A DNA stretch of 64,000 nt from Promethearchaeia archaeon. Lineage in GTDB: Archaea > Asgardarchaeota > Lokiarchaeia > Sigyniarchaeales > SOKP01. Of this stretch, positions 8,357-17,830 are shown one piece after another. Position 1 is the stretch's first letter. Every line of letters begins with the position of its first letter. The stretch spans positions 55,561-119,560 of the forward strand of contig JAHQWL010000075.1 of the NCBI GenBank assembly GCA_029856155.1, in the 5' to 3' direction. The translations under genes were made by a program, and so were the position numbers. The notes below the pieces were generated by a model. It ran no database searches, had not been told where the DNA came from, and saw nothing but the letters and a program-made list of their open reading frames with translations.

Positions 8357-10663
8357 ATGATAACCACACGCGAATCTATAAGTTATCAGTACTCATTGAT
8401 TTTTGGATATTCGTCTCCAAATGATGTTGTTGTTGGAGATGTAATTGGTGTTGGAAGGCTAACGAGAAAAAAAGTGAATGAACTATCGCAAGAAGTTATT
8501 AAATATTTAACAATGTATAATGCGGTTTTAAGGGATTATACCGGGGCTGAATTATTTAGTATTGAGTTTGATTTATACAACTTTGATGAAAAAAGTGCTC
8601 GAATTAATATTTACCCAAAATCAATGATATTTATACCAGGTAAATTTAAGGACTGTGAAAGTCTATTACTTGCTTTAAAACCTGAGACGGGGGTTTTAGA
8701 TATACATAAATCTAGAGAATCATTGAATAATATAAGTAAGCTATTTTTTGAAGTAGAAGAGTTTTCTAATCGCCCAGAATTAAGGAAAGAAAATAAAGAA
8801 CAAGTATATGACAAATTTGCTACTAGGTTTAATAAAAAACTTTATGGAGAACTAATTGAAGATAAATGGAACAAAAAATTGATTGGTTTAAGTAAAACTC
8901 TGCCAACAGAAAAAGAAATGTTGAATACATATGCTAAGGTTATCTCTAACGTTGAGGTTTTGTGGTATAAAAAACCAATAGAGATTAAATTTTTAAATCC
9001 GAAATTTCAAAAATTTAGACCGCCTTTTATTGGGCAACAAGCTATTGAACATCTTAAGTTTTCAATATCTGAACCAAGTGCTAATTTTATTGTAGACAAG
9101 ACCTTAGATCTAGGCACTAATCTTATTAATTTAGCAAATACCGGAACTTTAGATGAATCTCAAGATGAATTAATTATTTTTATGATTAATCATATTAACC
9201 TTAAGATAAAAGAATATATTGAATCTCAAACAGCAGAATGGCTTGTATCCAATGTAAATAAGTTATTAATTGATTTACAAGAATTTTTAAATAAATTTTT
9301 AGAATATTCTAGAACTTTTCTCGGTACTGGTGAAATGGGGAATTTAAATGAATTACTTAGCAAATATGAACATTTTATATTAAATAAAGCGAAATTAGAA
9401 GGCGAAGATTTCGAGAATATCTATAAAATAACAGAAAAATTTATCGAACAATCACTAACCCAAAAAGATAGTTTACGGATAATAGAATTGAGTTCTGTAT
9501 TTAACTATTTTTCAGAAATTACCAATGCAAGTCTTAGTTTAATTAGAAAATCACTTCCAAAATATCTTTCTTATCGTCGATTAAAAACTCTAACTATTGA
9601 ATTGATAGATAATTTAGAGGAAAAATTTAATCAGGAGCGAAAACCAGCAAAAGTTTTAGGACAGAAATTAATAAGGAAATTTAAAGAATTTCTTTTTAAC
9701 CAAATTGAAACACACCCAATTATATTAAGAAAGGATCTTAAATTTAATGAAAAAGAACTGATAAATGAGTTTAATTTATTAGTGAATAAGAATGTTGATA
9801 TTTTCTTTAACAATGTAGCTTTAAAAATAGATGATTTAGTATCTTTTGCAGAAATCCAGATGGAATCCAATATAAATAGTATAAGGAATCACCTAGAAAA
9901 ATTTAAGAAGTTTTCAAGAGAATTAAATTATTTATTAAGCTACGTTCTAAGGTATTCTACGATAAAACGTTATATTAAGGAAGAACCTGATAAGGAAATC
10001 AGTGATCCTGTAACCTTCTCAAATAGATTTCATAGATTTTTAGAAAAGAGAATTGGAGGTATAAATTTAGAATGGAAATTTTATATACTTGAGTGGATTA
10101 AAGATTATTCTAAAAAATATCTTAAGCCAGAAGAACAAAGAACTTGGACATTAACAGAAGTATATGATGATTTTATTGGATATTTTGAAGAGAGAGAATT
10201 AGATGAGCAAAAAATAGAAAATTTCTTAAAATTCTTAGACATTTACATTCCAAAATTAATAAATCCCGAAGAGAGAAAATTGTTACTTGAATTTTATAAA
10301 AATTATGAACTTAGTATTGATATCAATATTGAATTTCCAAAGTATGTCAAAAATAGTATTAAAAATGAGTTAAAAAATCTAAATCCACAATTGGAAAATA
10401 TCATTCCTTTCAATTACTTTTATCTAGATGAGGATGAGACATTTTACAATTATGTTAAAAATTCAGAATTAAAATACTTTTCAAAATTAATACCAAGACC
10501 TTTAACTGTGACTCTAAAACATATTTTAACAAATGAAGAAAAAGAAATATTTAAAGGAGAGCTTTTTCATGTAATAGATTTCAAATTTTGGCATGATAAT
10601 GCTAGATTTGAATTATCAGATAATTTTAAAGAAGTCTATAGAGAATGGGTGAGAGAATTATGA
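8357..10663 (+). CDS. large helical protein of unknown function, 768 aa (first of an overlapping pair)
   Basis: I do not recognise this protein. The first 120 residues look alpha/beta (VVVGDVIGVGRLTRKKV, then FIPGKFKDCESLLLALKPETG). From about residue 130 on it is almost entirely alpha-helical and rich in Leu, Lys, Glu, Asn and Phe, with no membrane segment, Walker motif, zinc motif or nuclease motif visible. The last residues read ARFELSDNFKEVYREWVREL. The stop codon overlaps the start of the next large helical gene (ATGA), so the two proteins are translationally coupled and probably form a complex. The ATG at 8357 has no clear Shine-Dalgarno sequence. Confidence 0.8.
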   Translation: MITTRESISYQYSLIFGYSSPNDVVVGDVIGVGRLTRKKVNELSQEVIKYLTMYNAVLRDYTGAELFSIEFDLYNFDEKSARINIYPKSMIFIPGKFKDCESLLLALKPETGVLDIHKSRESLNNISKLFFEVEEFSNRPELRKENKEQVYDKFATRFNKKLYGELIEDKWNKKLIGLSKTLPTEKEMLNTYAKVISNVEVLWYKKPIEIKFLNPKFQKFRPPFIGQQAIEHLKFSISEPSANFIVDKTLDLGTNLINLANTGTLDESQDELIIFMINHINLKIKEYIESQTAEWLVSNVNKLLIDLQEFLNKFLEYSRTFLGTGEMGNLNELLSKYEHFILNKAKLEGEDFENIYKITEKFIEQSLTQKDSLRIIELSSVFNYFSEITNASLSLIRKSLPKYLSYRRLKTLTIELIDNLEEKFNQERKPAKVLGQKLIRKFKEFLFNQIETHPIILRKDLKFNEKELINEFNLLVNKNVDIFFNNVALKIDDLVSFAEIQMESNINSIRNHLEKFKKFSRELNYLLSYVLRYSTIKRYIKEEPDKEISDPVTFSNRFHRFLEKRIGGINLEWKFYILEWIKDYSKKYLKPEEQRTWTLTEVYDDFIGYFEERELDEQKIENFLKFLDIYIPKLINPEERKLLLEFYKNYELSIDINIEFPKYVKNSIKNELKNLNPQLENIIPFNYFYLDEDETFYNYVKNSELKYFSKLIPRPLTVTLKHILTNEEKEIFKGELFHVIDFKFWHDNARFELSDNFKEVYREWVREL

Positions 10664-13047
10664 TTAGTGGAGTAAAAAGAAAAACAACCGCAGTTGAAAG
10701 TACTTATAGATTTTTTCAAACTGTTGATTTAATTATATCTCATTTTAAAAGGGAAGCTGATAAAAATAAAATCTTTGAGCTTATTAGTAGGAAAACTAGT
10801 TTTGATGATTTACTAAAAGCTACAGCGACTATTCATATATATCACAGTTTAGGAATCCGAGTTCAAAAGTTTTTAGATAAAGATAAATTTACTTTCGATT
10901 CCACTAAGAATTTAGAACTTACAGAGAAAAAGGTGATTAATGAGGAAGTTGATTTACTATTAAAAAACTCCTTAAATTTAGAAGTAAACCTCCTCAACAA
11001 GATAATTGATTTAGAAAATAAGATTATTTCTTTTTTAATTGAAGAGAGAAAGGAAACCCTCCAGAATATCGAAAGAGAAAAATTATTAAAGGATATTGAA
11101 GGTCAAATTGAACAAGAATTACAAGAAATCATATTGAACTATCCCCCATTCTACTTTTACGATTTAATTGGTGATTTGATTGGACTTAATAATGAAATTA
11201 AAAAAGAAATTTTAGAGGAATCTGCTGCTTTTAAGGATATTTCTGTCGAATTAGAGAAGAAACTTGAGTTAGAAGAAAAAGAAGATAAATTCATAGAATT
11301 AGCGACATTGGACAGGCTGATAGATAAAATACGTAGAGATTTCGAATTTAAATCATATAAAGAATTACAAATTCAAGCAATGCCCGTAAGAATGATAAAA
11401 AGAAGAGTATTAGAATACAATTTTAACCGGTTTCCTATTTCGATACCCGGTTTGAAGGTATTCATGGAAGCGAATAACCTAAAAAAAGACCTTATATATA
11501 AAATTGAAAATGCTCTTAAAGAAAAAATCGATTATGAACAATTTGAGACAAAAATTCTTAGCTTTTTAAGATTAGCATTAATTAAAAAATTAAAAGAGAA
11601 CCCTAATGATTTTATCTATTTTCTACAAAGTATAAATGAATGTGGTTTTGAAGATATAATTTATATATTACAAAAATATGGAGTTTACAATATTTTACAT
11701 TTTTTAAATGTAGATGAAGATCTACCGGAAAATGTAAAAAAAAATATGGTTAGATATAATATAAAAAAATTAGATATTATATCCTTAAATGATAACAAAC
11801 AAAATTTAATATATTTAGCAAAAAAGGCGATTTCAGAGCAGAATATTCAGAATGTCAGAGAAATTGTTGAAAAATCTGAAAAAATCTCTGAATTTGACCT
11901 ATTAGACTTCATAACCCAAGATATCAATAATTATCCGGATTTAATAAGATTTTTAGAAGAAAAAACCGGAACTAATATTAATGATTTAAGGCAGTACATT
12001 AAAAAAAAGCAAGCAATTGACAGAGTTTTTTTAAATGAACTGAAATTAAAAAATTACTCTCACTTATTATTTATCTTAGAGTTCGAAGAGATTATCAATG
12101 AATTAGCAAAGGATATTTTCTTTTATATCTTATCCAAAATTTTAAGGCAGCTTAGCAGAATAATTGAGGTTTATCTTAAGGTTTCTAACGACAGGTCATT
12201 ATATTTATTAGCATTAAAGAAAATGGGTGGAACAACTGATTCAGAAGAATGGATAAATGTAAAACTCGAAGAGTTGATCATTAAAAGAATAAACAAGAGA
12301 CAAGAAGAATTAGTCATAGTATTTGACGCAAATAATCAACCATTCTTAGTTAATGGATTTATTTTAGCACGATTGATGGAACTATCTTTAAGAGAAGCGG
12401 TTGCTGATTTAAAAAACAATCCAAGTCCAATATATGAAGATATAGCTCAATTAAATTTAAAGTCAGATATAATATCTCCAATTTCATACTGCATTGGATA
12501 TGATATAATTAAAAGAATTGAAAAATTTGAAGAAAGCCGAAAATTAGAAGTAGAACAGATAATTGAATCTAAAGAAAAGAAAAAAGAGGAAAAAGCTAAG
12601 AAAATACGTGAAGTACAAGAATTAAGTACTTTAAATTGGGTTGAACGCAGAATCACAAGTTCACTAATGAGAATTAATAGTCCTGGGATTAACCCAAATC
12701 AGTTATATTGGCAAGAAAAAGACACAAAAATTGCTACTGATAATATAAAACTTCATAGTGAATTGAAAGGTGATCCAATTGAGCTAGTAGGTCAATTTTT
12801 TAATTTTGCCGTAGAGAAAATTAGAAATTTAACTCCAGATTTCAAATTGCCCAATTATGAAAAAATTATGAATATTGTTAACGATATTACTGAAAAATTA
12901 TTAACTAATAGACTTGGTAGAATTCCTACTCCCGAAGAAAAAAAGAATTTACTTGATGGAGAAAGGTATGAAATTGGTAATCAAATTGCTGAAAAAATTG
13001 GACGCTTATTAGATAAAGCATTATATATAAAATTTAAAAGTAGATAG
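10660..13047 (+). CDS. large helical protein of unknown function, 795 aa (second of an overlapping pair)
   Basis: Unrecognised, almost entirely alpha-helical, with a charged Lys/Glu linker near residues 630-650 (ESKEKKKEEKAKK) and a conserved-looking C-terminal segment (LGRIPTPEEKK, then ERYEIGNQIAEKIGRLLDKA). I chose ATG 10660 because it forms an ATGA overlap with the stop of the upstream gene and has GGTGAG 6-7 nt before it; an in-frame ATG at 10645 would lie inside the upstream gene without such a site. Nothing suggests membrane insertion, nucleotide binding or catalysis. The pair looks like a structural or scaffold complex, but that is inference from composition and coupling. Confidence 0.8.
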   Translation: MISGVKRKTTAVESTYRFFQTVDLIISHFKREADKNKIFELISRKTSFDDLLKATATIHIYHSLGIRVQKFLDKDKFTFDSTKNLELTEKKVINEEVDLLLKNSLNLEVNLLNKIIDLENKIISFLIEERKETLQNIEREKLLKDIEGQIEQELQEIILNYPPFYFYDLIGDLIGLNNEIKKEILEESAAFKDISVELEKKLELEEKEDKFIELATLDRLIDKIRRDFEFKSYKELQIQAMPVRMIKRRVLEYNFNRFPISIPGLKVFMEANNLKKDLIYKIENALKEKIDYEQFETKILSFLRLALIKKLKENPNDFIYFLQSINECGFEDIIYILQKYGVYNILHFLNVDEDLPENVKKNMVRYNIKKLDIISLNDNKQNLIYLAKKAISEQNIQNVREIVEKSEKISEFDLLDFITQDINNYPDLIRFLEEKTGTNINDLRQYIKKKQAIDRVFLNELKLKNYSHLLFILEFEEIINELAKDIFFYILSKILRQLSRIIEVYLKVSNDRSLYLLALKKMGGTTDSEEWINVKLEELIIKRINKRQEELVIVFDANNQPFLVNGFILARLMELSLREAVADLKNNPSPIYEDIAQLNLKSDIISPISYCIGYDIIKRIEKFEESRKLEVEQIIESKEKKKEEKAKKIREVQELSTLNWVERRITSSLMRINSPGINPNQLYWQEKDTKIATDNIKLHSELKGDPIELVGQFFNFAVEKIRNLTPDFKLPNYEKIMNIVNDITEKLLTNRLGRIPTPEEKKNLLDGERYEIGNQIAEKIGRLLDKALYIKFKSR

Positions 13048-13185
13048 AAATCAATTTGAATTTAACAAAATTTTGAGTAAAAATATAATTCTGAAAATCT
13101 TTATCATTTTCTCTTTTTAATAATATAAGTTTTGAACACAACTTCTAAGAAATAATAAAGATATTAAAATATTTATTATTTAATC

Positions 13186-13193
13186 TATATAAA
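13186..13193 (+). promoter_or_regulatory. TATA box candidate
   Basis: TATATAAA lies 31-38 nt upstream of the ATG at 13224, the usual archaeal distance for a transcript with a very short leader. Confidence 0.35.
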
Positions 13194-13223
13194 ATTAAAT
13201 TAGTAAAAACGTATTATATTCTT

Positions 13224-13499
13224 ATGGTCTTACTATTTTCATGGATTAAGAAAGAGTTAATCTATATAAAAGATTCTCTCACTGAAATCATTAAAGGGAT
13301 AATTCTTGTAGCTTTAGCATCTTCTGGTCTAGCATTAGCTTTATTACTCCGATATTTAGGATATAATGGGACAATAATCACATTTGTTGGGATTGTTGCA
13401 GAATCTGTTTCTTTATTCATTTGTTACTTCTTATTTCGTAATTATTTGAAATCAGAGGAAAAAATTGAACCCTCTAAACCGAAGGGAAAGAAAATCTAA
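13224..13499 (+). CDS. small two-TM membrane protein, 91 aa
   Basis: A small protein with an amphipathic N-terminal segment, two membrane helices (about residues 23-43 and 50-71) joined by a short Gly/Asn turn, and a basic Lys/Pro C-terminal tail (PSKPKGKKI). The family is not recognised. It has its own TATA-like promoter, so it appears to be transcribed alone. It converges on the PD-(D/E)XK gene, with 12 nt between the stop codons. Confidence 0.65.
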   Translation: MVLLFSWIKKELIYIKDSLTEIIKGIILVALASSGLALALLLRYLGYNGTIITFVGIVAESVSLFICYFLFRNYLKSEEKIEPSKPKGKKI

Positions 13500-13511
13500 T
13501 TAAAGAAAAAA

Positions 13512-14234
13512 TTATATGAAATTTTCCCAAGGTCTTTCATCAATTCGTTGAGAGATTAAATAATCTTTAACGTCAATTTTTAATATATTAGGGTCATATT
13601 CCCAAGCACCTTCTTTATTAAATGAAATACATCTAAGGTCTTTAATATTTAATTTGGATTTAATTAATAAACCATACATTGAGACTTGTGGTAGAGAAAG
13701 TAAAAAATTACCCTCTGGTTTATAGTCAATTACTTTAACAACATCATTTTGAATTTGAATTAAGTCAATATGCCCCGTAATTATATTTTTTTTCTGGTCA
13801 TTCCAAATTGGAACCTCTATAGCTATAGCATCCTTATCTTTTATCAAAATATTCTTCAAAATAGGTTCATGTCCTGGTGTTCCTGGGAAATTATTAGCTT
13901 GATAATTCTCATAAACTTTTTGAGCATACTTTGGTAATTTCGAATTACAATCATGATATTGAATTTTATTAGATCTAATAAGGTTTTTACTAAAACTTCT
14001 AATAAACGCATTTTTAATACCTCTAATTTTAAATTGAGATACTCTTGGAAATTGTTTTGTATTAAATAGATTGTTGGGGATTAATCCCTCTAAAACCTTC
14101 TTAAAATGGTCCTTGAGTCGATTTAATTCTTCTCTGTTAGAGGTTATTTGCAAATATTTTTCTCTATGGTGTGTTTTATTCCAATTAAAGGAATAGGGAA
14201 TATTTTGATGAATAAAAATTTTTTTCTTAAGCAA
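13512..14234 (-). CDS. PD-(D/E)XK superfamily nuclease (RecB/Cas4-like)
   Basis: 240 aa. The C-terminal half carries the PD-(D/E)XK core: an upstream acidic helix residue (GHEPIL), GHIDLIQ, VIDYKPEGN and, 12 residues on, Q and Y in LPQVSMYGLLI. This is the arrangement of RecB/Cas4-type nucleases, which cut or resect DNA. No Cys cluster for the Cas4 iron-sulphur centre is evident, and no CRISPR or restriction genes are nearby, so a repair or housekeeping role is more likely. The N-terminal ~100 residues are basic (His, Lys, Arg) and may contact DNA. It appears to be transcribed alone. Confidence 0.7.
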   Translation of the reverse strand: MLKKKIFIHQNIPYSFNWNKTHHREKYLQITSNREELNRLKDHFKKVLEGLIPNNLFNTKQFPRVSQFKIRGIKNAFIRSFSKNLIRSNKIQYHDCNSKLPKYAQKVYENYQANNFPGTPGHEPILKNILIKDKDAIAIEVPIWNDQKKNIITGHIDLIQIQNDVVKVIDYKPEGNFLLSLPQVSMYGLLIKSKLNIKDLRCISFNKEGAWEYDPNILKIDVKDYLISQRIDERPWENFI

Positions 14235-14702
14235 GATTTATACTCTCTAAAAAATTACCAGTTCTAAAAAATACAATTAATATTAGTCTTAAATTCAATT
14301 TAAGAATTTTAATTATTAAAAAGAATATGTTAACAATTTATTAATTTCTTAAGAATTTTTGGCTTAATTTAGCTTACTTAAATTAAATTAACCCATTTAT
14401 TAAAGGATTCTACTAAATTTAAGGAAATTAAACTTTTTTCTTTACAAGCTATTTTACAAATAGAAAATTTACCATTAATTATATATTAATTTCGATGTAA
14501 ATTAATAGAATTTTTTGATTCTTTAAAGAATCTTTGGTAGAATTCTTAGGGTAAAATTTTAATTAACCATAAGCTTTTTAATGAAAAATTATAATCTTAT
14601 ATTTAGATTTAGTCTATAAAGAAAATTATTGTCTTTTAAGTATTCAAATTAATATAAAATTGAATCTAATTCAAGAAATAAATCATAAGAGATTTTAACT
14701 CT
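14235..14702. other. 468-bp A+T-rich intergenic region
   Basis: No open frame of useful length and no RNA-like G+C island is present. The region is full of short TTAA-containing inverted repeats. It separates divergent genes and should contain both promoters. The clearest feature is the 16-bp palindrome listed separately. Confidence 0.5.
14517..14532. promoter_or_regulatory. perfect 16-bp palindrome
   Basis: GATTCTTTAAAGAATC is a perfect palindrome located 170 nt upstream of the ATG at 14703. It could be an operator for a dimeric regulator. In such an A+T-rich background chance occurrence is possible. Confidence 0.25.
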
Positions 14703-15188
14703 ATGGATCATGATAATAAAAAAGATACTCTTAACAAGAAAATTAAAGTCAAGGATAAAGAAGGATTAACAGTATCCTACAAAAAAGAAGAATTCCTTGA
14801 GCATTTCCCATCCCTCATAAAAGAGATATCTGAAAAAAAAAAATCAATAAAAATAAATGCAATTAATGGTCAAAATGAGCAAATTCATAAAGAAAAATCT
14901 GAGATTTCAAAAAATGTTTACCCAAGTGAGCTATATAATCCAGAAGCGATTGATTTTATCAGAAGATGTTCAAACAAAGAGGATGCAATTAATATATTGG
15001 ATTATTTAATGAAAAGAAATGAAATTGATAAAGAAGATTATAAATCTTATAAGAACATTATTTCACAAGAAGGGGGGTTAGAACGGATTATTAACGAGAG
15101 TGGTGGCTTAAAAAAACCTGGATACTATATGAGAAAATTTTATAAAAAGGATATTAAAAATCAAAAATTAAATAGTAATGAGGATTAG
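14703..15188 (+). CDS. conserved archaeal protein resembling DUF2095
   Basis: 161 aa, hydrophilic. The N-terminal half has a charged linker and the motif KEEFLEHFPSLIKEISE. The C-terminal half is a helical domain: DFIRRCSNKEDAINILDYLMKRNEI, then DYKSYKNIISQEGG and a GYYMRKFY end. From memory this matches a small uncharacterised archaeal family (DUF2095-like) that lacks a known function. The gene is followed directly by a candidate C/D-box sRNA, which may be processed from its transcript. Confidence 0.65.
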   Translation: MDHDNKKDTLNKKIKVKDKEGLTVSYKKEEFLEHFPSLIKEISEKKKSIKINAINGQNEQIHKEKSEISKNVYPSELYNPEAIDFIRRCSNKEDAINILDYLMKRNEIDKEDYKSYKNIISQEGGLERIINESGGLKKPGYYMRKFYKKDIKNQKLNSNED

Positions 15189-15196
15189 CATCATTT

Positions 15197-15269
15197 GACA
15201 GATGATGAACTTATGACAAAGCTAGCTGCTTGCTCGGTAGCAATGACGTTGTCGCCCCAAACTGATGTC
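15197..15269 (+). ncRNA. candidate C/D-box sRNA
   Basis: A relatively G+C-rich island in an A+T-rich gap, 9 nt after the preceding stop codon. It has box C (ATGATGA, 15202-15208) and box D (CTGA, 15262-15265), flanked by a short terminal stem (GACA before, TGTC after, allowing the usual k-turn). Internally a box C'-like TGACG (15244-15248) lies about 13 nt upstream of box D, and a D'-like CTGC lies at 15226-15229. The spacing gives a 12-nt antisense element, TGTCGCCCCAAA, directly before box D. Such RNAs guide fibrillarin-dependent 2'-O-methylation. The D' and C' boxes are weak and I could not test the guide against rRNA. Confidence 0.55.
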
Positions 15270-15284
15270 TTAACTTATTATTAA

Positions 15285-15533
15285 CTATTTATCTAATATT
15301 TTTCGAAAAAGAATTCCCTTTTCAGATAAAAAGTATTCATCATTTTTTTTTTTAATAAGACCTAAATCGAATAAAACCGGGATTCTCCCATTTATACATG
15401 ATATTGGCAAACCAGAAAATAATTTAATCGTCTCGTAATTTTTTGCCCCATTATCGATTGCAACCAGTATTTCAATTCCCATATAACCTAAAATATTCTT
15501 TAAATCTTCTGAAGTTTCTTCTTCATTAGGCAT
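15285..15533 (-). CDS. small winged-helix DNA-binding protein, 82 aa
   Basis: A compact protein whose sequence fits a winged helix-turn-helix: ILVAIDNGAKNYETIKLFSG as the first helices, PISCINGRIPVLFDLGLI as the recognition helix region, then a KKNDEYFLSEKG wing. There is no ligand-binding domain. It lies 65 nt downstream of the longin/winged-helix gene on the same strand, so it is probably the second gene of that operon. Its target is unknown. Confidence 0.65.
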   Translation of the reverse strand: MPNEEETSEDLKNILGYMGIEILVAIDNGAKNYETIKLFSGLPISCINGRIPVLFDLGLIKKKNDEYFLSEKGILFRKILDK

Positions 15534-15598
15534 TATAAATCGTTTGGTTGTAAATTTTTTTAAGCAACAAATTCAAATTTCTATGTATTGTTTAATTA

Positions 15599-16858
15599 CT
15601 ATTTTATTCGCGTGGTTTTATTTTTTTTAGAATTTTTTTTTCTTGTATTTTTTAAATTAGATTTATTTTCTTCTATTGGAATACTTAGTTTTCCTTCATC
15701 AAATTCCTCTCCTTCTTTAAGTTTGGGGGAATATTTATTTGCAACTACAGGTTCAGATTCCTTTGGTAAAAGTTTTCTCATCCATTCTGGAAAAGCAGTT
15801 GTAATTTGCAAATTGGTTTTTAAAACAATATAAGTCTCACCATTATAATTTAATTCTTCAATCACATCAAATTTCTTTAAAAAATCAATATTTTCCATTA
15901 AGGAATCCAAAGATTTCTTTGAAACTAGTTTAGGTAATTTATCTTTTGAAATTAACCCATTTCTTAATTCTGAGAGGACATTATATTTTTTAGAATCCGC
16001 CATTATTTGAAATAAAGTAAAAGCATCTTCTTTTATTTGTTCCTTAGTTTTCTTTTCATATTCACTATAGTATTCTTGAACTTTGGGAAGGAGTAATTCG
16101 ATCAATTCTGGCTTATCATCAATATACTCAATGACACTATCCGGTGGTATCCTTTCAGCGTTTACTTCTTTTAATAAAAGTACGTATTTCTCTACTAAAC
16201 CTATTTGGTTAATAAAAATAAATTGTTTATCTACTAAAGTATCAATAATCTCATTAAAATCTTTTCCTGGAAACTTCTCAATATACCATTCTCTTAACCA
16301 TTCTAGTGGTATTGGACCTTTAGATAATTTTTCTAATGTCTTGAATATATGCTTATCATTTAATAAAATCGCTATCTTCTCTTCCTCTGTTTTTTCTCTT
16401 GTATCTTCAATAATTGCCCAATATAGATTATTTACCCACGCTTCTATTAAAGATTCATTTTTAACTATATTCTCCTGATCATCTTCATCAAAATTATTTA
16501 TATCATTTATATAAAATGCTGTAAAAATTTCTTCATTTGATTGCAACCGTTCTGAGAATTCAGTGCATAGAAGTGATATTTTCTCTTCAATTTCAAGAGG
16601 AATTTGTTGGTCAAGAATAATTGAAACCATTAACATTTCTTTATTTCCTCGCGCCCAATCTGAATGAATCTCAAAGTAGTAATTCATTGATTTTAGATTT
16701 TCAAAAGAATGAGTAAAAAAACCTTCACTAAATTGCTGATCCATGATGTTGGCTACTTTTCCTGATAGTTCCTTTTCTAATATATTCTTTGGGTAAGAAT
16801 AAAATACTAATGGACCAATTTTACGATGAAAATATGATAAGACGACGATAGTTTTCAA
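15599..16858 (-). CDS. longin-like N-terminal domain protein with winged-helix region
   Basis: 419 aa. The N-terminus (VVLSYFHRKIGPLVFYSYP) matches the opening strand-turn-strand of longin domains such as those of Nprl2 and DENN-type proteins, where a small hydrophobic strand is followed by x-GP-hhh. The domain spans roughly residues 1-125. The middle (about 150-345) is helical with stretches that look like winged-helix units (HIFKTLEKLSKGPIPLEWL, then YNVLSELRNGLISKDKLPK). The C-terminal 50 residues are a basic Lys/Asn tail. Longin and Roadblock domains act as GTPase partners, which fits the Ras-like GTPases in this window. Domain calls are by eye. Confidence 0.6.
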   Translation of the reverse strand: MKTIVVLSYFHRKIGPLVFYSYPKNILEKELSGKVANIMDQQFSEGFFTHSFENLKSMNYYFEIHSDWARGNKEMLMVSIILDQQIPLEIEEKISLLCTEFSERLQSNEEIFTAFYINDINNFDEDDQENIVKNESLIEAWVNNLYWAIIEDTREKTEEEKIAILLNDKHIFKTLEKLSKGPIPLEWLREWYIEKFPGKDFNEIIDTLVDKQFIFINQIGLVEKYVLLLKEVNAERIPPDSVIEYIDDKPELIELLLPKVQEYYSEYEKKTKEQIKEDAFTLFQIMADSKKYNVLSELRNGLISKDKLPKLVSKKSLDSLMENIDFLKKFDVIEELNYNGETYIVLKTNLQITTAFPEWMRKLLPKESEPVVANKYSPKLKEGEEFDEGKLSIPIEENKSNLKNTRKKNSKKNKTTRIK

Positions 16859-17066
16859 TTAATGAATCTCCATTACGAATTCTATATTAGATAAAAAGAA
16901 CAGCTCTTTTTTTCTGTTTAACCTAAAATAAATTAATATTGAAGATTATATATTATTAAAGATAAATAAATTTATCTTATGTCAACATCTAATATCCTAG
17001 GATAATTAATATAAGCAATCAACTTAAATTATTTTAATGAATTAGTGATAAAATTAAAACCTAATA

Positions 17067-17822
17067 ATGAGCCCCATAAAATTAATTGGATTTGATTTGG
17101 ATGATTGTCTTTTTGACTCAACGGGGTTGTCTGAAAGAGCTAGAATTAAAGGACTTTATGCAATGATTGACTTGGGCTTAAAAATAGATAAAAAGAAAGC
17201 AGCTCTGATATTAGATGAAATAGTGAGAGAGTATGGTTCAAATTCCTCGAAACATTATAATCATTTCCTAAGAAGACTGAATCAGATGGAGGAAAACGTT
17301 GAATTTCTCTCATATAATGATCGATATAAATATATTGCCAGTGCTGTTATGGCATACCATGAAGAAAAAGTAAATTCAATAAAATTATATGATGACGTTG
17401 AGGAAAGCTTAAGTAGGTTAAAAGATTTATCAATAAAAACAGCAATTATAACAGACGGAATCCCAATAAAGCAATATGAAAAGATTTTAAGACTTAAAAT
17501 CGATAAATTAATTGATTTAGTAGTTATTTCAGATGAAATTGGAATTAAAAAACCTAACCCAGAACTATTCAATTATTGTTTAAAAAAATTTGGAGTTAAA
17601 GGGCAAGAAACAATATATGTAGGAGATCGTATTGATAAAGATATAATCCCGGCTAATTTAAACAATATCTATAGTGTATATCTTCATCGAGGAGGAAAGT
17701 ATGATAGTTATAAATTAGATATGAAAAACCAAGATAATTTTAAGCCAGATTACGAGATTTCCAATTTAAACGAATTATTTAATATAATCGATGAAATTAC
17801 CAAAAAAGTAAATATGGGTTAA
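17067..17822 (+). CDS. HAD superfamily phosphatase
   Basis: 251 aa with the full HAD motif set: DLDDC motif I (nucleophile D10, acid D12), ITDG motif II, KKPNPELF motif III Lys near residue 161, and GDRIDKD motif IV near 186. A helical cap lies between motifs I and II. The family resembles archaeal HAD hydrolases that act on small phosphorylated metabolites; the substrate cannot be fixed from sequence. It is followed after 8 nt by the nitrilase-family gene, so they form an operon. Confidence 0.85.
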   Translation: MSPIKLIGFDLDDCLFDSTGLSERARIKGLYAMIDLGLKIDKKKAALILDEIVREYGSNSSKHYNHFLRRLNQMEENVEFLSYNDRYKYIASAVMAYHEEKVNSIKLYDDVEESLSRLKDLSIKTAIITDGIPIKQYEKILRLKIDKLIDLVVISDEIGIKKPNPELFNYCLKKFGVKGQETIYVGDRIDKDIIPANLNNIYSVYLHRGGKYDSYKLDMKNQDNFKPDYEISNLNELFNIIDEITKKVNMG

Positions 17823-17830
17823 TCTATAAA

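Noticed and set aside
10645..10659. Earlier ATG as the start of the second large helical gene
   Set aside because: It lies inside the upstream gene; the ATGA overlap at 10660 with GGTGAG before it is the better start.
13512..14234. Cas4 as part of a CRISPR system
   Set aside because: No cysteine cluster, no repeats and no other cas genes in the window.
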